From Nitrospira sp. (GTDB lineage Bacteria > Nitrospirota > Nitrospiria > Nitrospirales > UBA8639): a stretch of 64,000 bases of DNA. The DNA lies in NCBI GenBank assembly GCA_011523385.1, contig WTGX01000007.1, positions 1 to 64,000 of the forward strand. Reading direction: 5' to 3'. A model generated the notes under the pieces. The model did not search any database and was not told where the DNA came from. It saw only the letters and a list, made by a program, of their open reading frames with translations. The position numbers and the translations under genes are program-made. Shown piece by piece: positions 37,905 to 47,507 of this stretch (positions are counted from its first letter, which is position 1; every line of letters begins with the position of its first letter).

Positions 37905-38136
37905 GGCCATCAGCTTAAGCAGCCTGGCTTCGGTCTTTGAATCCAGGAAAGAATATACAAAGGCCCTCCCTCTGGTTGAACAGGCGCTCAAAATCAGAGA
38001 GAAGGCCTTTGGCGTTGATCATCCCCTGCTCGTTCCCGTTCTGGAACAGTATGCCGCCTTGCTCAGGCTTTTACATCGCACCGAAGAAGCAGAACGGGTA
38101 GACAGGAGAAAGTACCGTCTTCATGATTCTAGTTGA
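37900..38136 (+). pseudogene. Remnant of a kinesin-light-chain-type TPR protein
   Basis: LASVFESRKEYTKALPLVEQALKIREKAFGVDHPLLVPVLEQYAALLRLLHRTEEAERV: about two repeats, no proper N-terminus, antisense overlap with BrkB 5' end. Confidence 0.5.
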
Positions 38137-38965
38137 GTGAAACTGTATTCACCTCCATGGAAAAATGTGCTCGGCGGTTGGATTGGAAACACGCTGCACT
38201 AAACGCGTAGCAGAGAGGTTGATCTTTTCCAAAGGAAACCACGGCCATTTGATGTGACGGAACCCCCAACTGGGATAAATACCATTGGGCCGTCTCAGCC
38301 CGTCTTTGGCCGAGGATGTAATTATAGGCCTGCGTTCCGCGCTGATCGCAATGCCCCTCAATGGTAATGCGGGCATGAGGGTGTGCTTTGAGCCACTTGG
38401 CATTGGATTCCAGGATCTGATGAGACTGCCTGGAAAGTTGCCAACTGTCATAGGCGAAAAAGATATCCCTGAGATCCTGTAAAACAGGCGTGTCTTTTCT
38501 CTGGCCGTCATCATGGGCGGCAGAAGTACCGGACGAGGGGCCTGATGCCGCCAATTGATCCCTGGCCGGAGCCTGTGACGTGCTTTTGCTGTTTGGCATC
38601 TCAACACCACTCGAAGAAGGTTCCCGGGCCGCCTTGCTCATCGAGGCAGAGAGACCGGATGAAGATTCGCTTCCCGGCTTGCCTGCCTCTCCGGCCAAAC
38701 CCGTTCCCTCTTTATTCGCAGAAAAATCATCGCGTGGCAATGCTGCGGTTGCCCAACCGTCCTCTCCCAAGGATTCCTCTTCAAACTGAACCACAGGCTC
38801 CCCGAAAACATCTTTCTCATCCTGATGACCTGCAACCTTAGGTCCATCGCCTGAAGAAATATCTTCTATTCCACTGACACTACGAACCGCTTTGTTTTCA
38901 CAAGCCAACGTCAACATAAGCAACCACGACAACGCGATCATGGTGATTGGTTGATGTGTTTTCAT
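38129..38965 (-). CDS. pal: Pal/OmpA-family lipoprotein
   Basis: Lipobox LMLTLACEN; FFAYDSWQLSRQSHQILESNAKWLKAHPHARITIEGHCDQRGTQAYNYILGQRRAETAQWYL. Confidence 0.85.
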   Translation of the reverse strand: MKTHQPITMIALSWLLMLTLACENKAVRSVSGIEDISSGDGPKVAGHQDEKDVFGEPVVQFEEESLGEDGWATAALPRDDFSANKEGTGLAGEAGKPGSESSSGLSASMSKAAREPSSSGVEMPNSKSTSQAPARDQLAASGPSSGTSAAHDDGQRKDTPVLQDLRDIFFAYDSWQLSRQSHQILESNAKWLKAHPHARITIEGHCDQRGTQAYNYILGQRRAETAQWYLSQLGVPSHQMAVVSFGKDQPLCYAFSAACFQSNRRAHFSMEVNTVSLN

Positions 38966-39279
38966 GGTGTATCCTCCTGGACCCTGGTTGTTCCCTATCC
39001 GTGCATAACAATGTGCTTGTTCCGTTCCAAAGACGAGGGTTCTGCCTCACCTGCAAGAGACCTGCAAGAACCGGGCCAATTCACTAAATTGCAGGGTGGA
39101 TCGTTGCTTCAAAAAACGTCGGACGAACCGGCCATCAATGACGAAAAGGCTTGCCAGTATTGGCCAAAAGCATTTTCAAGATGAAAATTTGACCGAATGA
39201 CAAAAAACTTCGAAGAAACAGGTCGAGCACATTCGAGGCGGGTTGGTTGATGTTTTTTTTCAACAAACGTGGCTTTTTG

Positions 39280-40365
39280 TCAACGCTTTGAATCACGGCC
39301 CTTTTCCAACGTAAGCCGTTCCGGCACCTGCACGTTCATTTCCAGGGACACGAATTGATAGCCCTGTCCGCCTTTCTTTTTGGCGCCGTACATCGCCCGG
39401 TCAGCTTGCGCAATCAACACATCAGGCTCGGTGGCATCGACAGGATACAACGCAATGCCCACACTGGCCGTGATTGGAATTGTCCGATCACCCACGATTG
39501 CCGGTCGGCCGACAGCATTCAGGACCTTCTGCGCCACGTACCCGGCATCCTGCCCTTGAGCCAGATCAGACAATACCATGGCAAACTCATCGCCGCTGAG
39601 CCGGGCGATGGTGTCCGTGCTACGCACGCAACGCACCAGACGGTCCGCCACGATTTTGAGCAACGCGTCCCCCGTCTCATGACCCAGAGAATCATTAATG
39701 GTTTTAAAATGGTCCAGGTCTACGAAGAGAACCCCGACTCCCCGGCCATAACGTTTCGCCCGTGCCAATGCCTGCTTGAGTCGATCGGCGAACAGAATCC
39801 GGTTGGGTAAATCAGTCAGAGGATCGTGATGGGCCAAGTGAAATATCCGCGCTGCAGTCTCTTTGCGAACCATGGCCAAGGACAAGATGATTGAGACGTG
39901 CCTCGCAAGGATTTCGACCCATTGAATCGTAGACGTATCGAACGTGTTCCGATGTGCACCATAGAGAGCCAGGACACCGACCACCAGATCCCGCGTGCGG
40001 AGCGGAATCACGAGTTGCGCCGGGTAGAGTCTCCCTCCCACGCGACAAGGCGTCTCGCCTGTTCGGTCACGCTCCACTTGAAGGTGAAGCGTCCTTTGCG
40101 TATTCAGGACGGAGTCCACGCAATGCCGTTCTTCGTCAGTCAAACAAGACGAATCCGGGTTCAAGCCGGGATCAGCGGCCTGCGTATACACCGAGATGTC
40201 TCCACCAGACTCTCGTATCGCCACCCACACCAGGGGATACCCGAAACGTTGAGTCATTTGACCACAAAGGCGCGAGACGCATTGCGAAAAAGGGGTCCCT
40301 TCCAGAACCTGTTCACCCAGATCCTGAAGCAGTGGCAGAAGCTCTTCCGGGATCAACGTCTTCAT
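39280..40365 (-). CDS. GAF-GGDEF diguanylate cyclase
   Basis: HDPLTDLPNRILFADRLKQALARAKRYGRGVGVLFVDLDHFKTINDSLGHETGDALL...IARLSGDEFAMVL (SGDEF variant). Confidence 0.92.
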   Translation of the reverse strand: MKTLIPEELLPLLQDLGEQVLEGTPFSQCVSRLCGQMTQRFGYPLVWVAIRESGGDISVYTQAADPGLNPDSSCLTDEERHCVDSVLNTQRTLHLQVERDRTGETPCRVGGRLYPAQLVIPLRTRDLVVGVLALYGAHRNTFDTSTIQWVEILARHVSIILSLAMVRKETAARIFHLAHHDPLTDLPNRILFADRLKQALARAKRYGRGVGVLFVDLDHFKTINDSLGHETGDALLKIVADRLVRCVRSTDTIARLSGDEFAMVLSDLAQGQDAGYVAQKVLNAVGRPAIVGDRTIPITASVGIALYPVDATEPDVLIAQADRAMYGAKKKGGQGYQFVSLEMNVQVPERLTLEKGRDSKR

Positions 40366-40374
40366 CTCCGGTTC

Positions 40375-41109
40375 TCATGCGGGAACGTTGATGATGCCCG
40401 CCTCGACGTCACGTTGAACCTGCGCATAGCGTTCGGGTGTCCCGACGTCTGACCAGTAACCGGAAAACACGTGCCCGGCGACCGTGGCTCCCCGTTGCAG
40501 CCACCACACATAGGCATCAATGATTGAAGAGAACCTTCCTTGCGGAACGTGACGCAGCATAAACGGGTCGAGCACGTGGATCCCGGCAAACATGCGGCGG
40601 CACGGGGAGCCATCGTCTTCTTGAGCCGCACGTCCTTTTCCCTGAATGCGCAAGACCCGATCCCCCTCACCGGTCTCGATCACGCCCCAACGCTCGACGT
40701 CGGGATCATCGCGGACCGCCATGGTGGCGATCGCCTCTTCTTTTTGATGACGCGCAACCAGTTCGGACAAATCCAGATCCGCAATCGTGTCCCCGTTCAC
40801 CACGAGAAACGGACCGTCTTCAAAAAACTCTTCGACTTGTTTGATGCCGCCACCTGTTCCCAGCAACACCGGTTCCTCCGAATACGAAAGCTGCATGCGC
40901 CATTGCGAACCATCGCCCAATGTTTGCCTGATCTGCTCGCCGAGGTAGTGGAGATTGATCATCACGTGCTCGACGCCATGGCGACGCAGCAACAGGAGAT
41001 TCCACACGAGAAGGGGATAGGGGCCCAAGGGCAAGAGCGGTTTCGGTACGGACTCCGTCAACGGACGGAGCCGGATGCCGAGACCCGCTGCCAGGACCAT
41101 GGCTTTCAT
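40375..41109 (-). CDS. murU: Sugar-1-phosphate nucleotidyltransferase, MurU-like
   Basis: MKAMVLAAGLGIRLRPLTESVPKPLLPLG; paired with AmgK-like kinase. Confidence 0.8.
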   Translation of the reverse strand: MKAMVLAAGLGIRLRPLTESVPKPLLPLGPYPLLVWNLLLLRRHGVEHVMINLHYLGEQIRQTLGDGSQWRMQLSYSEEPVLLGTGGGIKQVEEFFEDGPFLVVNGDTIADLDLSELVARHQKEEAIATMAVRDDPDVERWGVIETGEGDRVLRIQGKGRAAQEDDGSPCRRMFAGIHVLDPFMLRHVPQGRFSSIIDAYVWWLQRGATVAGHVFSGYWSDVGTPERYAQVQRDVEAGIINVPA

Positions 41110-41119
41110 GGTATCGCCG

Positions 41120-42235
41120 TCACCGCCATTCAGGAATATAGGGCGAGAGGTGCAGAAGAAGCGGTTGCAACTCGGGATATTTTTCCAGGTTCCGTCGCAC
41201 GTAGCCCAACGTCCGGGGAATATCCGCCAAGAATTTGGGGTTCCCTTTGACCCGGTCAATATACACGAACCGCCCCGCGGCTTTCAGATTGCGTTGAATG
41301 CTCGTAAAGTCGAAAAGCCGCCGAAACGCCGCCCGATCCGTCAACAACAGACGCTCCTGCCCGTCATAATCGAGTTCCGCACGCATCCCGGTGACGTATC
41401 GATCGATCATCTCATCGACAAACGCTTCATCCAACGCCACATAGGAATCCCGGAGCAGCGAGGCCAGATCATAGGTCGCAGGTCCCAGTAAGGCATCCTG
41501 AAAATCAATGACGCCCAGTCGATCACCGTCCACCATCAAATTCCGCGAGTGATAATCACGATGAGTAAACACCCGTGGTTGACCGGCCAGCCATTCGGCG
41601 ATGAAAGAAAACCCCTTGCGAATCACCTTTTCGTCATCCGCACGCATCGGTTTCCTGTCGCGCCTGGTCCAAATGCCGTATTCCAGAAAATGCTCGAACT
41701 CCCACATCAACAGCGGCTCATCGAACGAGCGGGAGAAGGCCTGACAGTCATCGGTGCTGCATGCCGCCAGGCGAAGGTGGATCAGAACCAACGTATCGAT
41801 GGCCAATGGATAATATTTTCGAACGGCCGATTCCCCGTCCCTGCTACACGCGTGAAACAAGGTCAGGTCACCGAAATCTTCGAGATACAGGAGACCGGCG
41901 GCCTCATCATAATAATGAAGCGCGGGAACCGGGATCCCGGACCGGGCCAATGGCCGCAGGATATTCACAAATGGAAGTTCCCGGATATCCGTGGCTGCCC
42001 CGCTCACGGCTTCCTCAGAGATCTTGACCCCTTCCGGGTCCGCCAACTGCATCAGGATCAGCGAGGGGATGGGGGCATCTTTCAACTCAAGCCGATAATA
42101 CCGCCGATTCGACGCGTCGCCACACAACGGCACGACGTTGACCAATCCGGCTCGAAAGGGCAGACGGGTGCGAAGCGTCGTCCCCAACAACGCCGGGTCC
42201 GGTTGCGGAGGTGAAGAAACGGCTTTAGACCCCAT
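41120..42235 (-). CDS. amgK: Aminoglycoside-phosphotransferase-fold sugar kinase, AmgK-like
   Basis: LCGDASNRRYYRLEL; RVFTHRDYHSRNLMVDGDRLGVIDFQDALLGPATYDLASLLRDSYV. Confidence 0.82.
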   Translation of the reverse strand: MGSKAVSSPPQPDPALLGTTLRTRLPFRAGLVNVVPLCGDASNRRYYRLELKDAPIPSLILMQLADPEGVKISEEAVSGAATDIRELPFVNILRPLARSGIPVPALHYYDEAAGLLYLEDFGDLTLFHACSRDGESAVRKYYPLAIDTLVLIHLRLAACSTDDCQAFSRSFDEPLLMWEFEHFLEYGIWTRRDRKPMRADDEKVIRKGFSFIAEWLAGQPRVFTHRDYHSRNLMVDGDRLGVIDFQDALLGPATYDLASLLRDSYVALDEAFVDEMIDRYVTGMRAELDYDGQERLLLTDRAAFRRLFDFTSIQRNLKAAGRFVYIDRVKGNPKFLADIPRTLGYVRRNLEKYPELQPLLLHLSPYIPEWR

Positions 42236-42382
42236 ACCGTGAAATTATAAGGCGTCTCACCTGCCCTGTCACTTTGCAATATCAGGATACCCAAATGTAA
42301 GCTATAGTCCAGTTCGCAACGGGCCATTGTCCCCTCATACATCCCTGAAAAACACATTGACACGTTAAGGAAGGGACCACAC

Positions 42383-43282
42383 ATGGAAATCGGATTTATC
42401 GGACTCGGCAAAATGGGCATGAACATGGTGACGCGGCTTCGGCAGGGCGATCATCGGGTGCTGGTCTTCGACCGGGCGCAGGACCTGATTACGCAGGCTG
42501 AGGGAACCGGCGCGGTCGGATCTTCTTCGCTCCAAGACCTCGTGTCAAAACTGGTCAAGCCGCGCGCCGTCTGGATGATGGTCCCTTCCGGCGCGCCCAC
42601 GGAAGAGACCGTTCAGGCCCTGGCCGACCTGTTGGAACCCGGTGACGTGATCATCGATGGTGGAAATACCAACTTCCACGATGACGTCCGCCGGGCCGCG
42701 GCATTGAAGACCAAGGAGATTCATTACATCGACGCCGGAACCAGCGGAGGGATTTGGGGACTCGAGATCGGCTATTGCCTGATGATCGGCGGTGAAGAAA
42801 CGCTCGTCCAGCGGCTTGCGCCGGTTTTTACGACCTTGGCCCCAAAAGATGGATGGGCGCACGTCGGCGGCCATGGGGCCGGCCATTACGTCAAAATGGT
42901 TCATAACGGCATTGAATACAGTATCATGCAAGGCTATGCCGAAGGATTCGAATTGATGTCGAAAAGCGATTACCATCTTGATTTGCCCAAGATTGCCGAC
43001 CTGTGGATGCATGGAAGCGTCGTGCGTTCATGGCTGTTGGAACTCGGGGCCACGGCCCTCAAAGACGATCCCACCCTCGCCGGGTTGGAAGGATACGTTC
43101 AGGATTCGGGGGAAGGCCGATGGATGCTGATGGAAGCGATGGACAAGGACGTGCCGGTTCCCACCCTGTCCGCTGCGCTCTTCACCCGCTTCCGGTCCAG
43201 GCAGAAAGCATCGTTTTCGGAGAAGATGCTGGCGGCGCTTCGCCGTGCATTCGGCGGCCATAAGGTGAAATCCTCAACGTGA
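42383..43282 (+). CDS. gnd: 6-phosphogluconate dehydrogenase, decarboxylating (short form)
   Basis: MEIGFIGLGKMGMNMVTRL; GDVIIDGGNTNFHDDVRRA; HYIDAGTSGGIWGLEIGYCLMIGG; GAGHYVKMVHNGIEY. Confidence 0.93.
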   Translation: MEIGFIGLGKMGMNMVTRLRQGDHRVLVFDRAQDLITQAEGTGAVGSSSLQDLVSKLVKPRAVWMMVPSGAPTEETVQALADLLEPGDVIIDGGNTNFHDDVRRAAALKTKEIHYIDAGTSGGIWGLEIGYCLMIGGEETLVQRLAPVFTTLAPKDGWAHVGGHGAGHYVKMVHNGIEYSIMQGYAEGFELMSKSDYHLDLPKIADLWMHGSVVRSWLLELGATALKDDPTLAGLEGYVQDSGEGRWMLMEAMDKDVPVPTLSAALFTRFRSRQKASFSEKMLAALRRAFGGHKVKSST

Positions 43283-43292
43283 GAAAGATGGC

Positions 43293-44807
43293 ATGACCAG
43301 GACCAACTCCGGCACCCAAGTCGAACCCTGTACCCTCGTTATTTTCGGGGGATCCGGGGATCTCACAAAGCGCAAGCTCCTGCCGGCTCTTTATAATCTG
43401 GGGCTGGACGGGTTGCTTCCCGCGGACTATGCCGTGGTCGGAATCGGACGCAGGCCCTGGAACAACGATGAATTCCGTAAGGTGGCATACGGCGGTGTCA
43501 AGCAATTCTCCCGCCAGTCGCTCCAACAGGACGCATGGCACGACTTTGAGCGACGATTGTATTATTTTTCCGGAGCCAGTGAAGATCTCACGATGTATGA
43601 ACGGCTCAGCGGACGAATCGAAGAAATCGAGACCCAATTCAATTTACCGGGCAACCGCGTCTTCTACCTGGCGATTCCACCTGCCTCTTTCGGGCCCTCA
43701 TGTGAAGGGTTACGACATGCAGGGCTGGTCTATCCGGCCAACCTGCCGAACCGTGTCTCCCGGGTCATCGTTGAAAAACCCATTGGTCACGATCTGGAAT
43801 CGGCAAAGGCCATCAATACGACGATTGGCGAGGTATTCGAAGAATCCCAAATCTATCGCATCGATCATTATCTCGGAAAAGAAACGGTGCAGAATATCAT
43901 GGTGCTCCGGTTCGCCAACAGCATTTTCGAGCCCATCTGGAATCATAAATACATCGACCACGTGCAAATTACCGTGAGTGAAGAGGAGGGCTTGGGCACC
44001 AGGGCCAGTTATTACGAACACGCCGGAGCGCTCCGGGACATGATGCAAAACCACATCCTCCAACTCCTTTGCCTGATTGCCATGGAACCGCCCTATTCGT
44101 TGGAGACGAACGTCGTGCGCAATGCGCGCATGGAGGTTTTGCGTTCCCTTCGCCCGATCCGTGGCACGGACGTGGAGCGTGTCACGGTCCGCGCGCAATA
44201 CGCCCCGGGCACCGTCAAAGGCCAAGCCGTTCCCGGGTACCGCCAGGAGACAGGCGTCCGGTCGGATTCGACCACGGAGACGTACGTGGCGCTGAAGTGT
44301 TACGTAGAAAATTGGCGATGGTCGGGCGTGCCCTTTTATCTGCGAACAGGCAAAGCCATGCCGCGTCGAGCTTCGGAAATCGCCGTGCAATTCAAACACA
44401 TTCCGGAAATTCTCTTCAACGCCTCGCCTCAAACGCGACAAGCCCCCAACGTCCTGACGTTTCGCATTCAACCCCATGAAGGAATGGCGTTGAGGATTAT
44501 GTCCAAAATTCCGGGAAGCCGAACCGCAACCCATCCCGTGGACATGAACTTCAGCTACGGCGATGCCTTTTCTGCTCCATCGCCTGAAGCCTATGAACGG
44601 TTGCTGTTGGACGTGATGGCCGGAGATACTTCGCTGTTCATGCGGCGGGACGCCGTGGAAGCCTCATGGGCCTGGATTACCGACATTCTCGACGGCTGGA
44701 ACGCCCAAGGCAGCCGATGGCTGTCCGAATACCCCGCAGGCACCTGGGGTCCCGTTGAAGCCGACAAGCTCATCGCCACCGAAGGCCAACAATGGCGGTT
44801 GGTGTAA
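43293..44807 (+). CDS. zwf: Glucose-6-phosphate 1-dehydrogenase
   Basis: LVIFGGSGDLTKRKLLPALYNL; RIDHYLGKETVQNIMVLRFAN; FYLRTGKAMPRRASEI. Confidence 0.96.
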   Translation: MTRTNSGTQVEPCTLVIFGGSGDLTKRKLLPALYNLGLDGLLPADYAVVGIGRRPWNNDEFRKVAYGGVKQFSRQSLQQDAWHDFERRLYYFSGASEDLTMYERLSGRIEEIETQFNLPGNRVFYLAIPPASFGPSCEGLRHAGLVYPANLPNRVSRVIVEKPIGHDLESAKAINTTIGEVFEESQIYRIDHYLGKETVQNIMVLRFANSIFEPIWNHKYIDHVQITVSEEEGLGTRASYYEHAGALRDMMQNHILQLLCLIAMEPPYSLETNVVRNARMEVLRSLRPIRGTDVERVTVRAQYAPGTVKGQAVPGYRQETGVRSDSTTETYVALKCYVENWRWSGVPFYLRTGKAMPRRASEIAVQFKHIPEILFNASPQTRQAPNVLTFRIQPHEGMALRIMSKIPGSRTATHPVDMNFSYGDAFSAPSPEAYERLLLDVMAGDTSLFMRRDAVEASWAWITDILDGWNAQGSRWLSEYPAGTWGPVEADKLIATEGQQWRLV

Positions 44808-44854
44808 AGCCGGCTCCGGCTGGGATAAATTTGACTCATTCAGGAGATTATCGA

Positions 44855-44995
44855 ATGCATGACCTGCACGAATTTCGGGAAGCTACGAAACTCGACCTGA
44901 AAGAGCTAGAGCTTCGCTTGATGATAAAGCTTGGGGCTGTAATGGTGGGAGGTTTAGTGGTCGCAATGGTTTTCTTGAAACTCAAAATCCTTTAG
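44855..44995 (+). CDS. Small coiled-coil/TM protein
   Basis: MHDLHEFREATKLDLKELELRLMIKLGAVMVGGLVVAMVFLKLKIL. Confidence 0.5.
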   Translation: MHDLHEFREATKLDLKELELRLMIKLGAVMVGGLVVAMVFLKLKIL

Positions 44996-45040
44996 GTTCC
45001 CTTCTTTGCCCCCTCCTTATCCTTCCACTGCCTTCAGGAG

Positions 45041-45138
45041 TCGCCTGAGGCCGGCTTCAACGTCGCAGCCGAGGTGAATCCGGATCACTCGCCGGTTGCG
45101 CGTGGAAAGACTTTTCATGTCCCCCAAGGCCTGCGCCG
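45041..45138 (-). repeat. Duplicated 3' tail of pgi (copy 1)
   Basis: About 95% identical by eye to 45730..45827 (offset 689); translates ...TLAAAQALGDMKSLSTRNRRVIRIHLGCDVEAGLRRLLKAVEG*. Confidence 0.85.
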
Positions 45139-45147
45139 CGGCGAGGG

Positions 45148-45444
45148 TCAGCCTCCCTTGGGTGCCACGGTGAGTTGGACGCCCAGCGCGTCCAGCACCT
45201 TCATCACCGTGTCAATCCGGGGATTTCGTTCCCCGGACAACGCTTTGTACAGGTTTTGGCGACCCAAGTGGGTTTCGTGCGCAATCGCGGTCATGCCGGT
45301 GGCCCGCGCCACAGTTCCAACGGCCTTCACAAACAATTCGGGCTCGTTTGCTTCCAGCGCCGCCTTCAAATATTCAACGATGGTCTCTTCATCGTCGAGC
45401 AGTTCCGCACTATCCCATGGGGTGTAGGTTTCTTTGCCCATCAT
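45148..45444 (-). CDS. HI1420-type XRE antitoxin (HigA-like)
   Basis: DDEETIVEYLKAALEANEPELFVKAVGTVARATGMTAIAHETHLGRQNLYKALSGERNPRIDTVMKVLDALGVQLTV. Confidence 0.85.
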   Translation of the reverse strand: MMGKETYTPWDSAELLDDEETIVEYLKAALEANEPELFVKAVGTVARATGMTAIAHETHLGRQNLYKALSGERNPRIDTVMKVLDALGVQLTVAPKGG

Positions 45445-45450
45445 GCCTCC

Positions 45451-45537
45451 TTAGAGTGTGCGCGCCAAGGCTCGCGGGTCCCGCACGCTCTTCAGCCAAC
45501 GCAGAAAGGTGTCGCTCTTGACCACCCTGTAGGTCAT
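45451..45537 (-). pseudogene. Truncated HI1419/HigB-like toxin
   Basis: 28 aa MTYRVVKSDTFLRWLKSVRDPRALARTL* directly upstream of the antitoxin; only the N-terminal part of the family remains. Confidence 0.65.
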
Positions 45538-45693
45538 CCGCGCGATTGTCTCCAATTAAAGACATTCTGTCAAGAAGAATAGACCACGTCTGACTGTAAT
45601 GTCTTGGAGAATGGGCGCGGCGACTCCAGTTTCGAGGCAACCCAGAAGTTCTTGTGAGCCTTCTACTGAAGAGTCTCAAAGAAGACAGGTTCT

Positions 45694-47454
45694 TTATGAA
45701 AGCAACGCCGCCTTCACTGCTTTTTGCATTCGCCTGAGGCCGGCTTCAACGTCGCAGCCGAGATGAATCCTGATTACTCGCCGGTTGCGCGTGCAAAGAC
45801 TTTTCATGTCCCCCAATGCCTGCGCCGCCACCAACGTCCCGAAGGAATAGGGCTCCCCGGGAATATCCAGATCCTCGCTTTGATCCGCAGTGACCTGAAG
45901 AAACACGCCGGAAGCGGGACCGCCCTTATGGAGTTGGCCGGTTGAATGCAGGAAGCGGGGACCATACCCCAACGTCGTCGCCACTCGTCTCGTGTCACGA
46001 ATGAGGCCGCGAATACGCTGGAGCGCCTCATGAACCGCCGGTGTCCGTTCCAGGTACGCATTGATTGCCACGTAGTCGCCGGTCCGTACCTGAGAGAGAT
46101 GTGCGACCATTGCTTGGGCCAGCGAAGACGCGCCTTTCAACGCTTGATGATTCGCGTCATCGGTGAAAAGACGAACGTCGCCATCCGTGATGATAGGTGA
46201 ATCCTCCGGCAAGCGTCCATTCTTTTTGAATTCCTCGAGATAGAACTTGGTAAACTCTTTGCTTTCCTGGACGTTGGGTTGATCGAACGCATTGACGCCC
46301 AACAGGGACCCTGCTGTGGCAGTCGCCATTTCCCACCGGAAAAACTCCTGACCGAGATTCATCAGACTCGTGCAATCAATGCGCACGACCGGATGCCCGG
46401 CCGATTGCAAGGCATCGACGGTCGCTTCCTGCTCCGGAACGGTCCCGTCCGCGTACCGGATATAGATGAACACGCGATCGTTGCCGTAGACGTGCGCATC
46501 TCCCAACGGTTCGTCATCAACCGGGATGAGGCCTTTTCCTTCTTTCCCCGTACTTTCGGCAATCAACTGTTCCAACCAGGCCCCCAGATCACTGATGGCG
46601 GGAGAGGTGATGAACGTCACCTTGTCACGGCCGGCTTTGGCCAACGTCGCCAAAACCGTCCCCAACGTGATCGCGGGATTGTCCGTAGCGGGCACGGTCG
46701 CCTCGCATTGTTGTCGCATGCGTTCGGCCTGGCGCAGCAGAACCTCCACGTTCACACCCATCGCCGCGGCCGGCACCATGCCGAAGTTGGACAAGGCTGC
46801 ATAGCGTCCTCCAATGTCTGGAACACCTGGGAAAATCGCGCGAAACCCGAGTTCACGGACCAAGCCCTCCAGTTGCGAACCCGGATCAGTAATCGCGATA
46901 AAATTTTCTCCCGCTCGGTCACCCCTGATCCGTCGCATTCGTTCAAAGAAATATTTCTGGAACACCAGCGGTTCGGTAGTCGAACCGGACTTGCTCGCCA
47001 CGATACACAGCGTCCGTTCGAGATCGACTCTTTCTTCAAAACTCCTCACTTGCGAAGGAACGGTACTATCCAGCACGTGCAGTTCAGGAAAGCCAGGGAT
47101 GACGCCATAGGTCATCCGGAACACTTCAGGACAAAGGCTGCTGCCGCCCATGCCCAACAGGAGGATATGAGTGAACCCGGCGGTTTTGACTTCATTGGCA
47201 AACGCCTGCAATTGCGGGACGTAACGGATCTGATGCTCGGAAACGGTCAGCCAACCGAGGGCGTTTCGAATGACGGCTTGATGCGCGGGGGCCTCATGCC
47301 ACAGTGCGGGATCCTTGGCCCAGAGCCTGCGGACAAAGTCCTTGGCTTGCAAATCATCCAACGCGGCACGCACGGCCTCGTCGCATGATCCCACCGAGAA
47401 GGTCTGGTGGTTCATGTCCGGGTCCCGTGGCCGTTCCTGACCGTTTTCACTCAT
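45694..47454 (-). CDS. pgi: Glucose-6-phosphate isomerase
   Basis: ILLLGMGGSSLCPEVFRMT; IVASKSGSTTEPLVFQKYF; TGQLHKGGPASGVFLQVT. Confidence 0.9.
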   Translation of the reverse strand: MSENGQERPRDPDMNHQTFSVGSCDEAVRAALDDLQAKDFVRRLWAKDPALWHEAPAHQAVIRNALGWLTVSEHQIRYVPQLQAFANEVKTAGFTHILLLGMGGSSLCPEVFRMTYGVIPGFPELHVLDSTVPSQVRSFEERVDLERTLCIVASKSGSTTEPLVFQKYFFERMRRIRGDRAGENFIAITDPGSQLEGLVRELGFRAIFPGVPDIGGRYAALSNFGMVPAAAMGVNVEVLLRQAERMRQQCEATVPATDNPAITLGTVLATLAKAGRDKVTFITSPAISDLGAWLEQLIAESTGKEGKGLIPVDDEPLGDAHVYGNDRVFIYIRYADGTVPEQEATVDALQSAGHPVVRIDCTSLMNLGQEFFRWEMATATAGSLLGVNAFDQPNVQESKEFTKFYLEEFKKNGRLPEDSPIITDGDVRLFTDDANHQALKGASSLAQAMVAHLSQVRTGDYVAINAYLERTPAVHEALQRIRGLIRDTRRVATTLGYGPRFLHSTGQLHKGGPASGVFLQVTADQSEDLDIPGEPYSFGTLVAAQALGDMKSLCTRNRRVIRIHLGCDVEAGLRRMQKAVKAALLS

Positions 47455-47507
47455 GGGTTGGATTCAACAAAAAACCGCGGCCTCGGCGTAAAGATACTCC
47501 GATTCCG

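Noticed and set aside
39280-40365. SGDEF instead of GGDEF as evidence of an inactive cyclase
   Set aside because: SGDEF variants are commonly found in active diguanylate cyclases, so no claim is justified
45410-45679. 89-aa minus-strand ORF upstream of the HI1420-type antitoxin as the toxin gene
   Set aside because: Wrong frame; the recognisable toxin remnant is the 28-codon frame at 45451..45537
46279-47388. 369-aa plus-strand ORF opposite pgi
   Set aside because: Antisense shadow of a clear enzyme gene
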